Shown: positions 53,857 to 62,585, numbered from the stretch's first letter. The stretch is DNA of 64,000 nt from a bacterium (GCA_030524675.1 JAUNGE010000009.1:1-64000); one strand, 5' to 3'. A program made the numbers and translations. Notes: generated by a model not told the origin, from the letters alone.

Positions 53857-55056
53857 TCATTTGGTATAGTTATCGAAATATCCCTGAATCAGGACAATCG
53901 GAGTTCCCTTATCGCCGCTGCCGCTGGTCAAATCTGCCAGAGAGCCAATCAGGTCTGTCAAGCGCCTCGGAGTTGTTCCCTGAGATACCATATTTCCTGT
54001 GAGATTTTCCGCTTTCTCGTCCTTCTCACGGATGTACTGAGAAATCGCATCTTTCAGTTCCTTTCCGGAAAGGCTGGCAAAATCATTGTCCGCCAAATAT
54101 TTTAACTTCACTTCGTTCGGCGTGCCTTCCAGACCGGCTGTGTACGCCGGAGATACCACCGGATCTGCCAGCTCCCAGATTTTTCCGACAGGGTCTTTGA
54201 ACGCACCATCTCCGTACACCATCACTTCGATATGTTTGCCCGTCTTCTCAAAAAGTTCTCTCTGCACTCTCTCCACCAGCTCTTCGCAGTGAATCGGAAA
54301 CAGTTTTACTGTGGTCTCCGTCGCCTTGTTGGACCCCAAAAGACCGTACTTATCATTATAACCGCTGCCATTCACACTGGATGTCAGGATATCGTCCAGC
54401 GTGCATACTACTTTTGCGCCTGCTTCCTTCAGAATTCTCTTTGTCCTTGCTCTCGTGTGGATATCGCACGCCAACACGCAGTCTGTGTAGTTCAAAATCG
54501 CCTTTGGATTGTTGGCAAACACAATCTCTGCCTCTGCGCCGCAGTCCTCAATCAATTTTTTATAGTATTCTACATAATCTACGCCGGTAAATGTATGCTT
54601 CTGATAGCCAAACAGCTCTCTGTAGCGCTCTTCTGTCAACACATCACTCCACGGATTCACTCCGCTCTCATCCAGTGCATCCATGGAAATCAGATGATTT
54701 CCCACTTCATCTGAAGGATAACTCAGCATCAGAACCACCTTTTTGCATCCGCTGGCAATCCCCTTTAAGCAGATGGCAAAACGGTTGCGGCTCAAAATCG
54801 GAAACAGCACACCCACTGTCTCCTCACCGAATTTATTTCTCACATCTTCTGCAATCTGTTCAATCGTCGCATAATTTCCCTGTGCTCTCGCCACAACGGC
54901 CTCTGTCACGGCCACCACATCGCGGTCTCTCAAGGCAAATCCCTCGCTCTTAGCTGCTGCCAGAACCGAATCGACAACAATCGCTGCCAGGTCGTCTCCC
55001 TGACGGATGATCGGAGCACGCAGTCCGCGCGAAACTGTTCCCACTAATCTCTCCAT
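53857..55056 (-). CDS. CofE-like coenzyme F420-0:L-glutamate ligase family protein
   Basis: The 399-residue protein contains the CofE domain: FALRDRDVVAVTEAVVARAQGNYATIEQIA near the N-terminus, ILSRNRFAICLKGIASG and a GDGAFKDPVGKIWELADPVVSPAYT stretch. CofE adds glutamates to coenzyme F420, a cofactor not known from Lachnospiraceae, so the Firmicutes relatives probably amidate or glutamylate another compound. About 150 residues extend beyond the ~245-residue archaeal enzyme. It is a single gene between pepP and purA. Confidence 0.8.
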   Translation of the reverse strand: MERLVGTVSRGLRAPIIRQGDDLAAIVVDSVLAAAKSEGFALRDRDVVAVTEAVVARAQGNYATIEQIAEDVRNKFGEETVGVLFPILSRNRFAICLKGIASGCKKVVLMLSYPSDEVGNHLISMDALDESGVNPWSDVLTEERYRELFGYQKHTFTGVDYVEYYKKLIEDCGAEAEIVFANNPKAILNYTDCVLACDIHTRARTKRILKEAGAKVVCTLDDILTSSVNGSGYNDKYGLLGSNKATETTVKLFPIHCEELVERVQRELFEKTGKHIEVMVYGDGAFKDPVGKIWELADPVVSPAYTAGLEGTPNEVKLKYLADNDFASLSGKELKDAISQYIREKDEKAENLTGNMVSQGTTPRRLTDLIGSLADLTSGSGDKGTPIVLIQGYFDNYTK

Positions 55057-55212
55057 TCTTTCCCAACCTTTCGTGCAGGCTCTCGCCTGATTTTTTTCAA
55101 CAGCATCTTCACTGTATCTATCTCAATCTTCACTTATTTTGTTGAAACTATCCTACCATATCTCAAAATAAAAATCCATCCATTCCTGATTTTTTGTCAG
55201 ATATACACAGCT

Positions 55213-55247
55213 GCACAGGCAGCAAAACCATTTTCTGCTGTCTGTGC
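55213..55247. terminator. Hairpin between purA and the CofE-like gene
   Basis: GCACAGGCAGCA (55213-55224) pairs with TGCTGTCTGTGC (55236-55247) with one mismatch. It lies after purA on the minus strand. A T-run directly after the stem is absent, so termination is only likely. Confidence 0.5.
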
Positions 55248-55322
55248 AACCATTCTCTACCATATGGATTTCGTGTTCTGTTTCTTCCTGTCTGTCCGCC
55301 AACTGCCATTTCACAGCCGTTT

Positions 55323-56600
55323 TTATTTGCGCATAATGATGTCGTCACGTCCTGGACCGTTGGAGACCATAGTGATCGGCACGCCCAGCTCTCTCTCAAT
55401 CTTCTCGATATAGTTACGGCAGTTTTCCGGAAGGTCCTCGTACTTCTTGATGCCGCGGATATCACACTGCCAGCCTGGCATCACTTCGTATACTGGTTTT
55501 GCTTTCTCCAGCTTTACAGTCGCTGGGAAATCTTTTGTCACTTTTCCATCAATCTCGTATCCCACACAGATTGGCAGCTCTTTGAGGTATCCGAGTGCAT
55601 CCACGACGGTCAGTACCACTTCGGTTGCGCCCTGGATACGGCAGCCGTAACGGGTAGCTACAGCGTCAAACCAGCCCATACGTCTCGGTCTTCCTGTGGT
55701 AGCGCCGTACTCGCCCTTGTCTCCTCCGTGCTGGCGCATCATCTCTGCTTCCTCACCGAAGATTTCGCTGACGAATGCACCTGCGCCGACTGCGCTGGAG
55801 TATGCCTTTACGACGGTGGTGATATTTTTAATTTCATAAGGTGCAATACCTGCACCGATGGCGCCGTATGCTGCCAGTGTGGAGGAAGAAGTCACCATAG
55901 GATAGATACCATGATCCGGATCTTTTAAGGAACCAAGCTGTCCTTCCAGCAGAATATTTTTTCCGTCCTTGATTGCCTGATACAGATATGCGGAAACGTC
56001 GCATACATAAGGTGCTACCATGTCGCGGTAAGACAGAAGCGTTTGATACAGCTCTTCCTTGTCCAGAAGCGGCTTGTGGTACAGATGTTCCAGCATAACA
56101 TTCTTTAACTCGCAGACACGGTCAACTTTCTCTTTTAATGTCTCCTCGTCAAACAGTTCGCTTACCTGGAAACCAATTTTTGCATATTTATCTGAATAAA
56201 ATGGGGCAATTCCCGATTTTGTGGAACCAAATGATTTTCCTCCGAGACGCTCTTCCTCATACTGGTCAAATAAAATATGGTATGGCATCAAAATCTGGGC
56301 ACGGTCTGATACCAGAATTTTTGGCATTGGAACTCCGCCTTCCACCAAATGCTTTATTTCTTCAAATAAATAGGGAATATTTAATGCAACACCATTTCCG
56401 ATGATGCTGGTGGTATGTCCGTAAAATACTCCTGACGGCAGCAAATGAAGTGCGAACCTGCCATAATTGTTGATAATGGTATGTCCTGCATTGCTTCCAC
56501 CCTGGAAACGAATAACAATATCTGACTCTTTTGCCAGCATATCGGTAATTTTACCTTTACCTTCGTCTCCCCAATTTGCTCCCACAACTGCTCTAACCAT
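55323..56600 (-). CDS. purA: Adenylosuccinate synthetase
   Basis: PurA joins IMP and aspartate with GTP. The 425-residue protein has the P-loop VVGANWGDEGKGKITD at the start (catalytic Asp in WGDEGKG), FQGGSNAGHTI with the catalytic His, and a late TTGRPRRMGWFD block. It is full length. AGGAGG precedes the ATG. With purB and purC nearby it supplies the AMP branch of the pathway. It is a single-gene unit with its own promoter. Confidence 0.97.
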   Translation of the reverse strand: MVRAVVGANWGDEGKGKITDMLAKESDIVIRFQGGSNAGHTIINNYGRFALHLLPSGVFYGHTTSIIGNGVALNIPYLFEEIKHLVEGGVPMPKILVSDRAQILMPYHILFDQYEEERLGGKSFGSTKSGIAPFYSDKYAKIGFQVSELFDEETLKEKVDRVCELKNVMLEHLYHKPLLDKEELYQTLLSYRDMVAPYVCDVSAYLYQAIKDGKNILLEGQLGSLKDPDHGIYPMVTSSSTLAAYGAIGAGIAPYEIKNITTVVKAYSSAVGAGAFVSEIFGEEAEMMRQHGGDKGEYGATTGRPRRMGWFDAVATRYGCRIQGATEVVLTVVDALGYLKELPICVGYEIDGKVTKDFPATVKLEKAKPVYEVMPGWQCDIRGIKKYEDLPENCRNYIEKIERELGVPITMVSNGPGRDDIIMRK

Positions 56601-56649
56601 AGATTCTTCCTCCTAGTGTTTCTTGCGTACACGTATTTTAACACAGTAC

Positions 56650-56678
56650 AGTATATATGATGTTTTTTATAAAATCAA
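56650..56678 (-). promoter_or_regulatory. Promoter of purA
   Basis: TTGATT (56673-56678), 17 bp, TATACT (56650-56655) on the minus strand. The rest of 56679-56897 is A/T-rich with no gene. Confidence 0.7.
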
Positions 56679-56897
56679 TACCGTTTTTGAAAAAGAATCC
56701 GGCAAAACAAGTTTTTTTCGTCAGATGTCATTTTTAAAAAAATTACAGTTTGAAACAAATTGTAACAATTTTTCTGTAACTTTTTCTATTATTGCTCATT
56801 TTTGGACATTTTCTGCTGTTTTTTGTTTCCTGAAAACTGTATTTCTGGTCTTACCTCAAAGATATTTGTATAATAAAGTTACTTTGTTACATACTAC

Positions 56898-56939
56898 GAT
56901 GATACCAGGGTCAAATAGGAAATTTGACCCCCTATCATG
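56898..56939 (+). repeat. Dispersed palindromic repeat, short copy 3
   Basis: GATGATACCAGGGTCAAA, seven bases, then TTTGACCCC and TATCATG: the two outer arms of the repeat at 16451-16527 without its inner stem. It lies 69 bases before the XRE regulator. Confidence 0.75.
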
Positions 56940-57007
56940 TCGGAGCCAGATGGTGTATGTGTCCCTGAGGCTGCGATATTCATTTTTTTAAGGGAGGTTT
57001 TGTCTGC

Positions 57008-57373
57008 ATGGTAGCAAAACGATTAAAACAACTGCGCCTTGCATCTTCGGCTAGCCAGGCCGACATTGCCCATATCTTAAATATATCCAGAGTCGCATAC
57101 TCTTTTTATGAAAACGGAAAACGGCAGCCAAACCTAGAATCACTCTCGCTGTTAGCAGACCATTATCATGTGAGTGTGGATTATCTGATGGGACGGACAG
57201 ACATCTCCTCTCCCGCACAGGAACTGTCTGCACAGGAGAATCACCTTCTGGCTTATTTTCGAGCATCGGACAACCGCGGCAGAGAAGCCATCCTTGCCCT
57301 CTCCAACTATGAAGCAAAAATTTCATCCCTGATAAAGACAAAAACAGCGGTGAAAAAGACGCCACCAAAATGA
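57008..57373 (+). CDS. XRE-family transcriptional regulator
   Basis: The 121-residue protein has an N-terminal HTH_3 domain (LKQLRLASSASQADIAHILNISRVAYSFYENGKRQPNLESL in overlapping helices, typical of Cro/C1) with the DYLMGRTD ending, and a short C-terminal helical part with a basic tail (KTKTAVKKTPPK). GGGAGG lies 12 bases upstream. It has no gene partner and lies between purA and purB on the opposite strand. Target unknown. Confidence 0.9.
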   Translation: MVAKRLKQLRLASSASQADIAHILNISRVAYSFYENGKRQPNLESLSLLADHYHVSVDYLMGRTDISSPAQELSAQENHLLAYFRASDNRGREAILALSNYEAKISSLIKTKTAVKKTPPK

Positions 57374-57508
57374 AAAGGCAAGAACAAAGCGGGCAAGCCT
57401 GCCTCAACTTCCCAATTTCTCACTCATGAAGGGCTTGACTGCTTTGCGCGCCGCCGCGCGTGCTCTGCTTTTTAGAGCACATTTTCCTCGGCGCAGCGTG
57501 TGCATCCT

Positions 57509-57526
57509 GCCCGGAGGGCTTTTTTT
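57509..57526 (+). terminator. Short GC hairpin with T-run after the XRE gene
   Basis: GCCC, GGA, GGGC followed by seven T. A further hairpin (TGCTCT/AGAGCA near 57467-57484) precedes it. Confidence 0.55.
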
Positions 57527-57570
57527 GTATAATAGGAAGCTCCGAAGGAGTTTCCTATTATACAAAAAAA
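57520..57570. repeat. Near-perfect 24-bp hairpin, bidirectional terminator-like
   Basis: TTTTTTTGTATAATAGGAA with GCTCC, a GAA loop, and the reverse complement ending in seven A; one G-T pair. A degenerate copy with the same TATAATAGGAAGCTC core is at 14595-14644. Confidence 0.85.
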
Positions 57571-57634
57571 GCTGCTGCAAAGCTTCCATGTACATAACGG
57601 GTAGGTACGCTGGTAAACTTTACAGCAGCTTTTC
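57563..57634 (-). terminator. Terminator of purC-purB
   Basis: AAAGCTGCTG and AAAG on one side pair with CTTT and CAGCAGCTTT on the other, followed on the minus strand by a T-run. It lies just after the purB stop. Confidence 0.7.
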
Positions 57635-57650
57635 TATTTGTACAGTATTT

Positions 57651-59081
57651 CTATACGGTAATTTCTGCCTTCACACCCAGAAGGTCTCTGTTTTCTTCCA
57701 GAATCGGGCGAATCACTTCCGCGAGGAACTCCTCCACCTGCTCTTTTGCACGGCCAGTATAGCGGGACGGTTCCATGGTCTTTTTCAGTTCTTCTAAGGA
57801 CAGTCCGAATGCCGGATCTGCAGCAATCAGCTCAAGCAGATTGTTGTCCAGACCTTTTTCTTTGACATTGCGTCCAGCCTCCATGGAGAGGGTACGGATT
57901 TTCTCGTGAAGTTCCTGTCGGTCTCCGCCAGCCTTCACGGCATCCATCATGATATTCTCTGTCGCCATAAACGGAAGCTCGGACATCAGGCGCTTCTCAA
58001 TCACTTTCGGATATACCACCAGTCCGTCCACGATGTTCAGATACAAATCCAAAATTCCGTCGATTGCCAAGAATCCTTCCGGAATGCTCAGACGCTTGTT
58101 TGCGGAGTCATCCAGAGTTCTCTCAAACCACTGTGTGGATGCCACCAGCATCGGATTCATCATATCGGACATTACATAGTTGGCCAGAGACGCCATACGC
58201 TCGCTTCTCATCGGGTTTCTCTTATATGCCATGGCAGAGGAGCCAATCTGATTTTTCTCAAATGGCTCTTCCACTTCTTTTAAGTGCTGCAGAAGGCGGA
58301 TATCATTGGAAAATTTGTGTGCGCTCTGTGCAATTCCAGCAAGTACGGAGAGCACGCGGCTGTCATTCTTTCTGGAGTAGGTCTGTCCGGATACTGGATA
58401 GCATCCTGCAAATCCCATCTTCTCTGCAATCTTTCTATCAAGCTCCTTGCACTTTTCATGGTCGCCCTCAAACAGCTCCAGAAAGCTTGCCTGGGTTCCT
58501 GTAGTTCCCTTGGAACCCAACAAGCGCAGAGAATCCAGCACGTATTCCAGATCATCCAGGTCCAGTTTCAGGTCCATCAGCCACAGGGATGCTCTTTTTC
58601 CCACAGTGGTCGGCTGCGCCGGCTGGAAGTGTGTGAATGCCAGAGTCGGCTGTGCCTTGTATGTGTCAGCAAACTTAGAAAGCTCGGCCATCACATTGAC
58701 GAGTTTCTTTTTCACCAACTTCAATGCCTCTGCCATAATGATAATATCGGTATTGTCTCCTACGTAGCAGGAAGTAGCGCCCAGATGGATAATGCCTTTT
58801 GCCTTCGGGCACTGCACACCGTAAGCGTAAACATGGGACATTACGTCGTGACGCACCAGTTTTTCACGCTCTTTTGCGACGTCGTAGTTGATATCATCCT
58901 GATGGGCTTTTAATTCTTCAATCTGCTCCTCTGTCACCGGAAGTCCCAGCTCATGCTCTGTCTCTGCCAGAGCAACCCAGAGCTTTCTCCAGGTTTTGAA
59001 TTTCATGTCCGGAGAAAAAATATACTGCATTTCGCGGCTTGCATAGCGCTCAGAAAGCGGGCTCTGATATTTGTCGTACAT
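57651..59081 (-). CDS. purB: Adenylosuccinate lyase
   Basis: PurB cleaves SAICAR to AICAR and adenylosuccinate to AMP, releasing fumarate. The 476-residue protein has HLGATSCYVGDNTD, TAFTH-type LAFTHFQPAQPTTVGKRA with the catalytic His, and the superfamily signature GSSAMAYKRNPMRSE with the catalytic Ser. It follows purC by 20 bases and is co-transcribed with it. AAGGAG precedes the ATG. The long form is common in Clostridia. Confidence 0.97.
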   Translation of the reverse strand: MYDKYQSPLSERYASREMQYIFSPDMKFKTWRKLWVALAETEHELGLPVTEEQIEELKAHQDDINYDVAKEREKLVRHDVMSHVYAYGVQCPKAKGIIHLGATSCYVGDNTDIIIMAEALKLVKKKLVNVMAELSKFADTYKAQPTLAFTHFQPAQPTTVGKRASLWLMDLKLDLDDLEYVLDSLRLLGSKGTTGTQASFLELFEGDHEKCKELDRKIAEKMGFAGCYPVSGQTYSRKNDSRVLSVLAGIAQSAHKFSNDIRLLQHLKEVEEPFEKNQIGSSAMAYKRNPMRSERMASLANYVMSDMMNPMLVASTQWFERTLDDSANKRLSIPEGFLAIDGILDLYLNIVDGLVVYPKVIEKRLMSELPFMATENIMMDAVKAGGDRQELHEKIRTLSMEAGRNVKEKGLDNNLLELIAADPAFGLSLEELKKTMEPSRYTGRAKEQVEEFLAEVIRPILEENRDLLGVKAEITV

Positions 59082-59101
59082 AAATCCGTCTCCTTATGTG
59101 A

Positions 59102-59809
59102 TTAGTGGATTCCCAGACGCTTAAATACTTCCTTGTAAGCATCCTCTACATTGCCCAGGTCACGGCGGAATCTGTCCTTATCCAGCTTCTCATGTGTGTC
59201 TTTGTCCCACAGTCTGCAGGTATCCGGAGAAATCTCGTCTGCCAGGATAATCTGTCCTTTGTAACGGCCAAACTCAATCTTAAAGTCAATCAGGTCCAGA
59301 TTCAGGCTGTCAAAGTATTTCTGCAGCACTTCATTTACCTTGAATGCATACTTTGTGATGGTCTCAATCTCTTCCTCTGTAGCCAGGCCCAGTGCCAGTG
59401 CATAGTATTTATTGATAAATGGATCGCCCAGGTCGTCGTTCTTGTAGCTGAATTCCAGTGTCGGGCACAGGAACTTGATACCCTCTTCCATACCCATCTT
59501 CTTTGCAAAGCTTCCTGCGGAGAAATTACGGATAATAACTTCCAGCGGTACGATCTCCACTTTCTTTACAGCAGTCTCACGGTCGCTCAGTTCCTCAATC
59601 AGATGCGTCGGAACGCCCTCTGCTTCCAGCAGCTTGAATACATGGTTTGTCATACGGTTGTTGATAGCGCCTTTTCCTACAATAGTACCCTTCTTTAAAC
59701 CGTTGAATGCGGTAGCATCATCTTTGTAATCTACAATTAAAACATCAGCATCCTCTGTTGTGAAAACTTTTTTTGCTTTTCCTTCATACAGTAAATTCAG
59801 TTTTTCCAT
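59102..59809 (-). CDS. purC: SAICAR synthetase
   Basis: PurC joins CAIR and aspartate with ATP. The 235-residue protein starts [13 protein letters not shown] (ATP-binding GKAKKV), has [18 protein letters not shown] and the [28 protein letters not shown] signature. AAAGGAT precedes the ATG. It is the first gene of purC-purB. Between its promoter and its start lies a copy of the dispersed 50-bp element, so that element is in its leader RNA. Confidence 0.97.
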   Translation of the reverse strand: MEKLNLLYEGKAKKVFTTEDADVLIVDYKDDATAFNGLKKGTIVGKGAINNRMTNHVFKLLEAEGVPTHLIEELSDRETAVKKVEIVPLEVIIRNFSAGSFAKKMGMEEGIKFLCPTLEFSYKNDDLGDPFINKYYALALGLATEEEIETITKYAFKVNEVLQKYFDSLNLDLIDFKIEFGRYKGQIILADEISPDTCRLWDKDTHEKLDKDRFRRDLGNVEDAYKEVFKRLGIH

Positions 59810-59833
59810 GACTATCCATCCTTTTTTCTTGTT

Positions 59834-59883
59834 GTTTCAATCCTCGCTCGGCACTTTCACAGAGCGCGACGAAATTTTGAATT
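59834..59883 (-). repeat. Dispersed ~50-bp element, copy C (purC leader)
   Basis: On the plus strand GTTTCAATCCTCGCTCGG, CACTTTCACAG, AGCGCGACGAAATTTTGAAT. Read on the minus strand its core begins GTCGCGCTC and ends GATTGAAAC, which resembles a single type I CRISPR repeat. Confidence 0.85.
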
Positions 59884-59921
59884 ATAAGTTATTCATATAA
59901 AACGATGTTTTTTCAGAAGAA

Positions 59922-59950
59922 ATTATAATACAGGGTGGAGAAGAAAGCAA
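59922..59950 (-). promoter_or_regulatory. Promoter of purC-purB
   Basis: TTGCTT (59945-59950), 17 bp, TATAAT (59922-59927) on the minus strand; leader of about 105 nt containing copy C. Confidence 0.75.
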
Positions 59951-60010
59951 GAGGAAGTTTTGTAAAATATAGGGATTATTGAATTCAGGGTTTTTGGGAT
60001 TTTGCACAAA

Positions 60011-60067
60011 AAGAACAGCAAATTCTGTAAATCATATTTTCTACCATTTACAAAATCTGCTGCTCTT
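60011..60067 (-). terminator. Terminator of the lipoprotein gene
   Basis: AAGAACAGCA and TGTAAAT on the left pair with ATTTACA and TGCTGCTCTT on the right, with a T-run on the minus strand. Confidence 0.75.
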
Positions 60068-60089
60068 ATTTTTCATTCTTTCTCTCTGC

Positions 60090-60533
60090 TTATCTTGCAG
60101 GTGTTGTGCCTGTTACCAAGTCATCTACGCCATCTTCCACGTCTCTCACGACTCCGCCCAACACGCCAGTGCTCTCCTCATAAGCTTCCCTGTTATCATT
60201 TCCTGTGGAGTTCGACTCGTCTGTGTTTTCTGTGGTGTCTCCGGCACGATTGGTGCTTCCGGTTCCGTTGGCATCATTGTTTTCAGTGCTTCCTCCGTTT
60301 CCGGTCATTCCTCCATTTGTGGTGTTGGAACTTCCAGTTTGGCTGGTATCATTGGTACCGTTCCTATCGTTGGTGCCGTTTGTAGCAGTTGTTCCGTTGG
60401 TGCCGCCAGTGGTCTGTGTGCTGTTAGTGCTGTTTTGGGTTGTGTTTGTGTCATTTCTGCCGCAGGCAGTAAATGCGAGTACACAGAGTACTAACAGAAG
60501 ACCTGCTGCATAATATCCTGGTTTTTTCATCAT
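60090..60533 (-). CDS. Asn/Thr/Gly-rich lipoprotein, 147 aa
   Basis: The product has a lipoprotein signal (MMKKPGYYAAG, hydrophobic run, lipobox LAFTAC), then about 90 residues made mostly of Asn, Thr, Gly and Ser (for example NGTNDRNGTNDTSQTG), and a short conserved-looking end (GVLGGVVRDVEDGVDDLVTG). It should be anchored outside the membrane with a flexible spacer. ATG 60533 follows AAAGGAGA by eight bases. That ribosome binding site is inside a perfect 12-bp hairpin. No family recognised. Confidence 0.8.
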   Translation of the reverse strand: MMKKPGYYAAGLLLVLCVLAFTACGRNDTNTTQNSTNSTQTTGGTNGTTATNGTNDRNGTNDTSQTGSSNTTNGGMTGNGGSTENNDANGTGSTNRAGDTTENTDESNSTGNDNREAYEESTGVLGGVVRDVEDGVDDLVTGTTPAR

Positions 60534-60536
60534 GCA

Positions 60537-60581
60537 AAATCTCCTTTCTAGCATCTAGTATGTGCTCACGAAAGGAGATTT
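60537..60581 (-). promoter_or_regulatory. Hairpin that hides the lipoprotein Shine-Dalgarno
   Basis: On the minus strand AAATCTCCTTTC (60570-60581) and GAAAGGAGATTT (60537-60548) are exact complements around a 21-base loop. The second arm contains the AAGGAG used for the lipoprotein start three bases downstream. Confidence 0.75.
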
Positions 60582-60635
60582 ATATTGGTGTTTTTTTCCA
60601 GATTTTATGTATGGCGGCGCCGCTGCCAGGCATCT

Positions 60636-61391
60636 TTATCCGATGACATCCTGCATTGTGTAAAGCCCAGGTTCTTTTCCTGCCAGGAACTTTGCTGCCG
60701 AAATCGCGCCCTTTGCAAAAATTGCCTTAGAGTATGCGGTGTGGCTGAATGTCACCACCTCGTCTGTTCCGGCAAAAATCACATCATGCTCCCCGACGAT
60801 GGAGCCTCCGCGCACAGCGCTGATTCCAATTTCTTTTTTGTCGCGCTTCTCATGGCGCATCGAGCGGTCATACACATAGGTATAGGTCTGGTCCATCGCC
60901 TCGTTTAGGGAATCTGCGAGAGCAAGAGCGGTGCCGCTCGGCGCATCTTTTTTCTGGTTGTGGTGTTTCTCCACAATTTCCATATCAAATCCGGATGCTG
61001 CAAGCACTTCTGCCGCCTGTTTTACAAGCTTTAAAAGCAGGTTGATGCCTAAAGACATGTTCGCGGAGCGAAGAACGGCAACCGTTTTGGCAGTTTCCTC
61101 CACTTTCTCAATCTGCTCTTTTGTGAGCCCTGTTGTGCACAGAACCACCGGCATTTTTGTCTCTTTGCAGTAATCCAGCAGATGGTCCACTGCCTTCATG
61201 GATGCGAAGTCTACAATCACGTCTGCCGCTTCTGTACATTCTTCCAGGGATGCGTAAACCGGATAGCCGTTCTTTGCCTCTGTGTTCAGGTCGATGCCGG
61301 CCACGATTTCACACCCTTCGTCTTCTGCTGCAAGGCGGCTGATAACCTGACCCATAGCGCCATTGCAGCCGTGCATAATTATCTTTATCAT
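60636..61391 (-). CDS. dapB: 4-hydroxy-tetrahydrodipicolinate reductase
   Basis: DapB is the second enzyme of the lysine/diaminopimelate branch. The 251-residue protein has the nucleotide-binding start IIMHGCNGAMGQVI, VIVDFASMKAVDHLL, and the signature EKHHNQKKDAPSGTALALAD with the catalytic His and Lys. The ATG overlaps the dapA stop by four bases (ATGA). Both are under the lysine riboswitch. Confidence 0.97.
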   Translation of the reverse strand: MIKIIMHGCNGAMGQVISRLAAEDEGCEIVAGIDLNTEAKNGYPVYASLEECTEAADVIVDFASMKAVDHLLDYCKETKMPVVLCTTGLTKEQIEKVEETAKTVAVLRSANMSLGINLLLKLVKQAAEVLAASGFDMEIVEKHHNQKKDAPSGTALALADSLNEAMDQTYTYVYDRSMRHEKRDKKEIGISAVRGGSIVGEHDVIFAGTDEVVTFSHTAYSKAIFAKGAISAAKFLAGKEPGLYTMQDVIG

Positions 61392-62284
61392 AATAAACCG
61401 TATGCCTCCATCTCCGCCTTCAATACCTGCTGATTCTTCTCTTCCATCTCTGTCAGCGGCATTCTCATCGGACCAGTTTCCTTGCCCATCAGGTTCATGG
61501 CTGCTTTTACCGGAATCGGATTCACTTCACAGAACAACGCGTTCACCAGCGGAATCGCCTCAATCTGCATCTGCGTACTCTTTGCCACATCGCCTCTAAA
61601 ATAAGCGGCGCACATCTCATGCACTTTGTCCGGAGCAATGTTGGAGAGCACAGAGATAACGCCCTTTCCTCCGAGTGAGAGAATCGGCACAATCTGATTG
61701 TCGTTTCCAGAGTACACATCAATCTCACCGTTCAACTGCTGCTTTGCGAGGGACATCAGCTCTGCAATCGCGGAAAAGTCCCCGCTCGCCTCTTTCACGC
61801 CCACAATATTCTCGTTCTCTTTTACCAGAGTCACAATGGTCTGCGGCTTGATATTTACGCCGGTTCTTCCTGGAATATTGTATAACAGAATCGGAATATG
61901 GACCGATTTTGCAATGGCGGAGAAGTGAGCAATCAAACCATTCTGGGTCGCCTTGTTATAGTACGGGGATACCAGCAGAAGTCCGTCTGCACCTGCTTTT
62001 TCTGCCTCCTGGGACAGATAGATTGCTGTCTGTGTGCAGTTGGAGCCGGTTCCTGCGATAACCGGAATTCTGTGATTTACCACCTCGCAGGTGTAGCGAA
62101 TCACTTCAATGTGCTCCTCATGTGTCAGTGTGGAAGCCTCGCCCGTGGTACCACATGCGATGATACAGTCTGTCCCTCCTGCAATCTGCTCCTCCAAAAT
62201 CTCTGCCAATTTCTCATAATTTACACTTCCATCCTCGTGAAATGGAGTAATCAGGGCTACGCCCGAACCTGTAAAAATAGCCAT
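61388..62284 (-). CDS. dapA: 4-hydroxy-tetrahydrodipicolinate synthase
   Basis: DapA condenses pyruvate and aspartate semialdehyde. The 298-residue TIM barrel shows GSGVALITPFHEDGSVN, ACGTTGEASTLTHEEH, the YNIPGRTGVNI tyrosine motif and the Schiff-base lysine in IVGVKEASGD. ATG 62284 has AAGGAGG nine bases upstream; the longer frame lies in the riboswitch leader. It is first of dapA-dapB, which feed diaminopimelate into peptidoglycan and lysine. Confidence 0.97.
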   Translation of the reverse strand: MAIFTGSGVALITPFHEDGSVNYEKLAEILEEQIAGGTDCIIACGTTGEASTLTHEEHIEVIRYTCEVVNHRIPVIAGTGSNCTQTAIYLSQEAEKAGADGLLLVSPYYNKATQNGLIAHFSAIAKSVHIPILLYNIPGRTGVNIKPQTIVTLVKENENIVGVKEASGDFSAIAELMSLAKQQLNGEIDVYSGNDNQIVPILSLGGKGVISVLSNIAPDKVHEMCAAYFRGDVAKSTQMQIEAIPLVNALFCEVNPIPVKAAMNLMGKETGPMRMPLTEMEEKNQQVLKAEMEAYGLL

Positions 62285-62339
62285 CTTTTTTTCCTCCTTC
62301 AAATTTCTCCAAACGTCAAATTTCTCCAAACATAAAAGC

Positions 62340-62363
62340 AGAGCTGGCACAATGACCAGCTCT
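62340..62363 (-). terminator. Expression-platform terminator of the lysine riboswitch
   Basis: AGAGCTGG, eight-base loop, CCAGCTCT, then GCTTTTATG on the minus strand, between the aptamer and dapA. Confidence 0.75.
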
Positions 62364-62398
62364 TAAAAGTCCTGAATTATTACATTCTAATTCCTTTA

Positions 62399-62541
62399 AG
62401 TAGCTCCCCATCCTGCCGGATGACAGTCATATAGTTCTTCACCATATGCCCAGGGCGGCCATAGACCCCCTTCGGCGTTCTCCCCTTTTCCCACGCCTCA
62501 TAGCGGCTATGGGTACTCTTGTCAAACGCAACCTCTACCTT
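62399..62541 (-). promoter_or_regulatory. Lysine riboswitch (L box)
   Basis: On the minus strand the L-box pieces occur in order: AGGTAGAGG, AAGAGTA, AAAAGGGGAGAACGCCGAAG, the CTGTCATCC loop and GGGGAGCTACT, which closes the first helix with AGGTAG. It should end transcription of dapA-dapB when lysine is high. Confidence 0.95.
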
Positions 62542-62556
62542 ATCTTGGATACTGCT

Positions 62557-62585
62557 ATAGTACCATCATTATTTTTACTTGTCAA
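62557..62585 (-). promoter_or_regulatory. Promoter of the lysine riboswitch/dapA-dapB
   Basis: TTGACA (62580-62585), 17 bp, TACTAT (62557-62562). The -35 box overlaps the last codons of the adenosyltransferase-like gene. Confidence 0.8.

Noticed and set aside
37928-59883. A CRISPR array, suggested by the GTTTCAATCC-type elements
   Set aside because: The three copies are single, many kilobases apart, without spacers or cas genes; kept only as a dispersed repeat.
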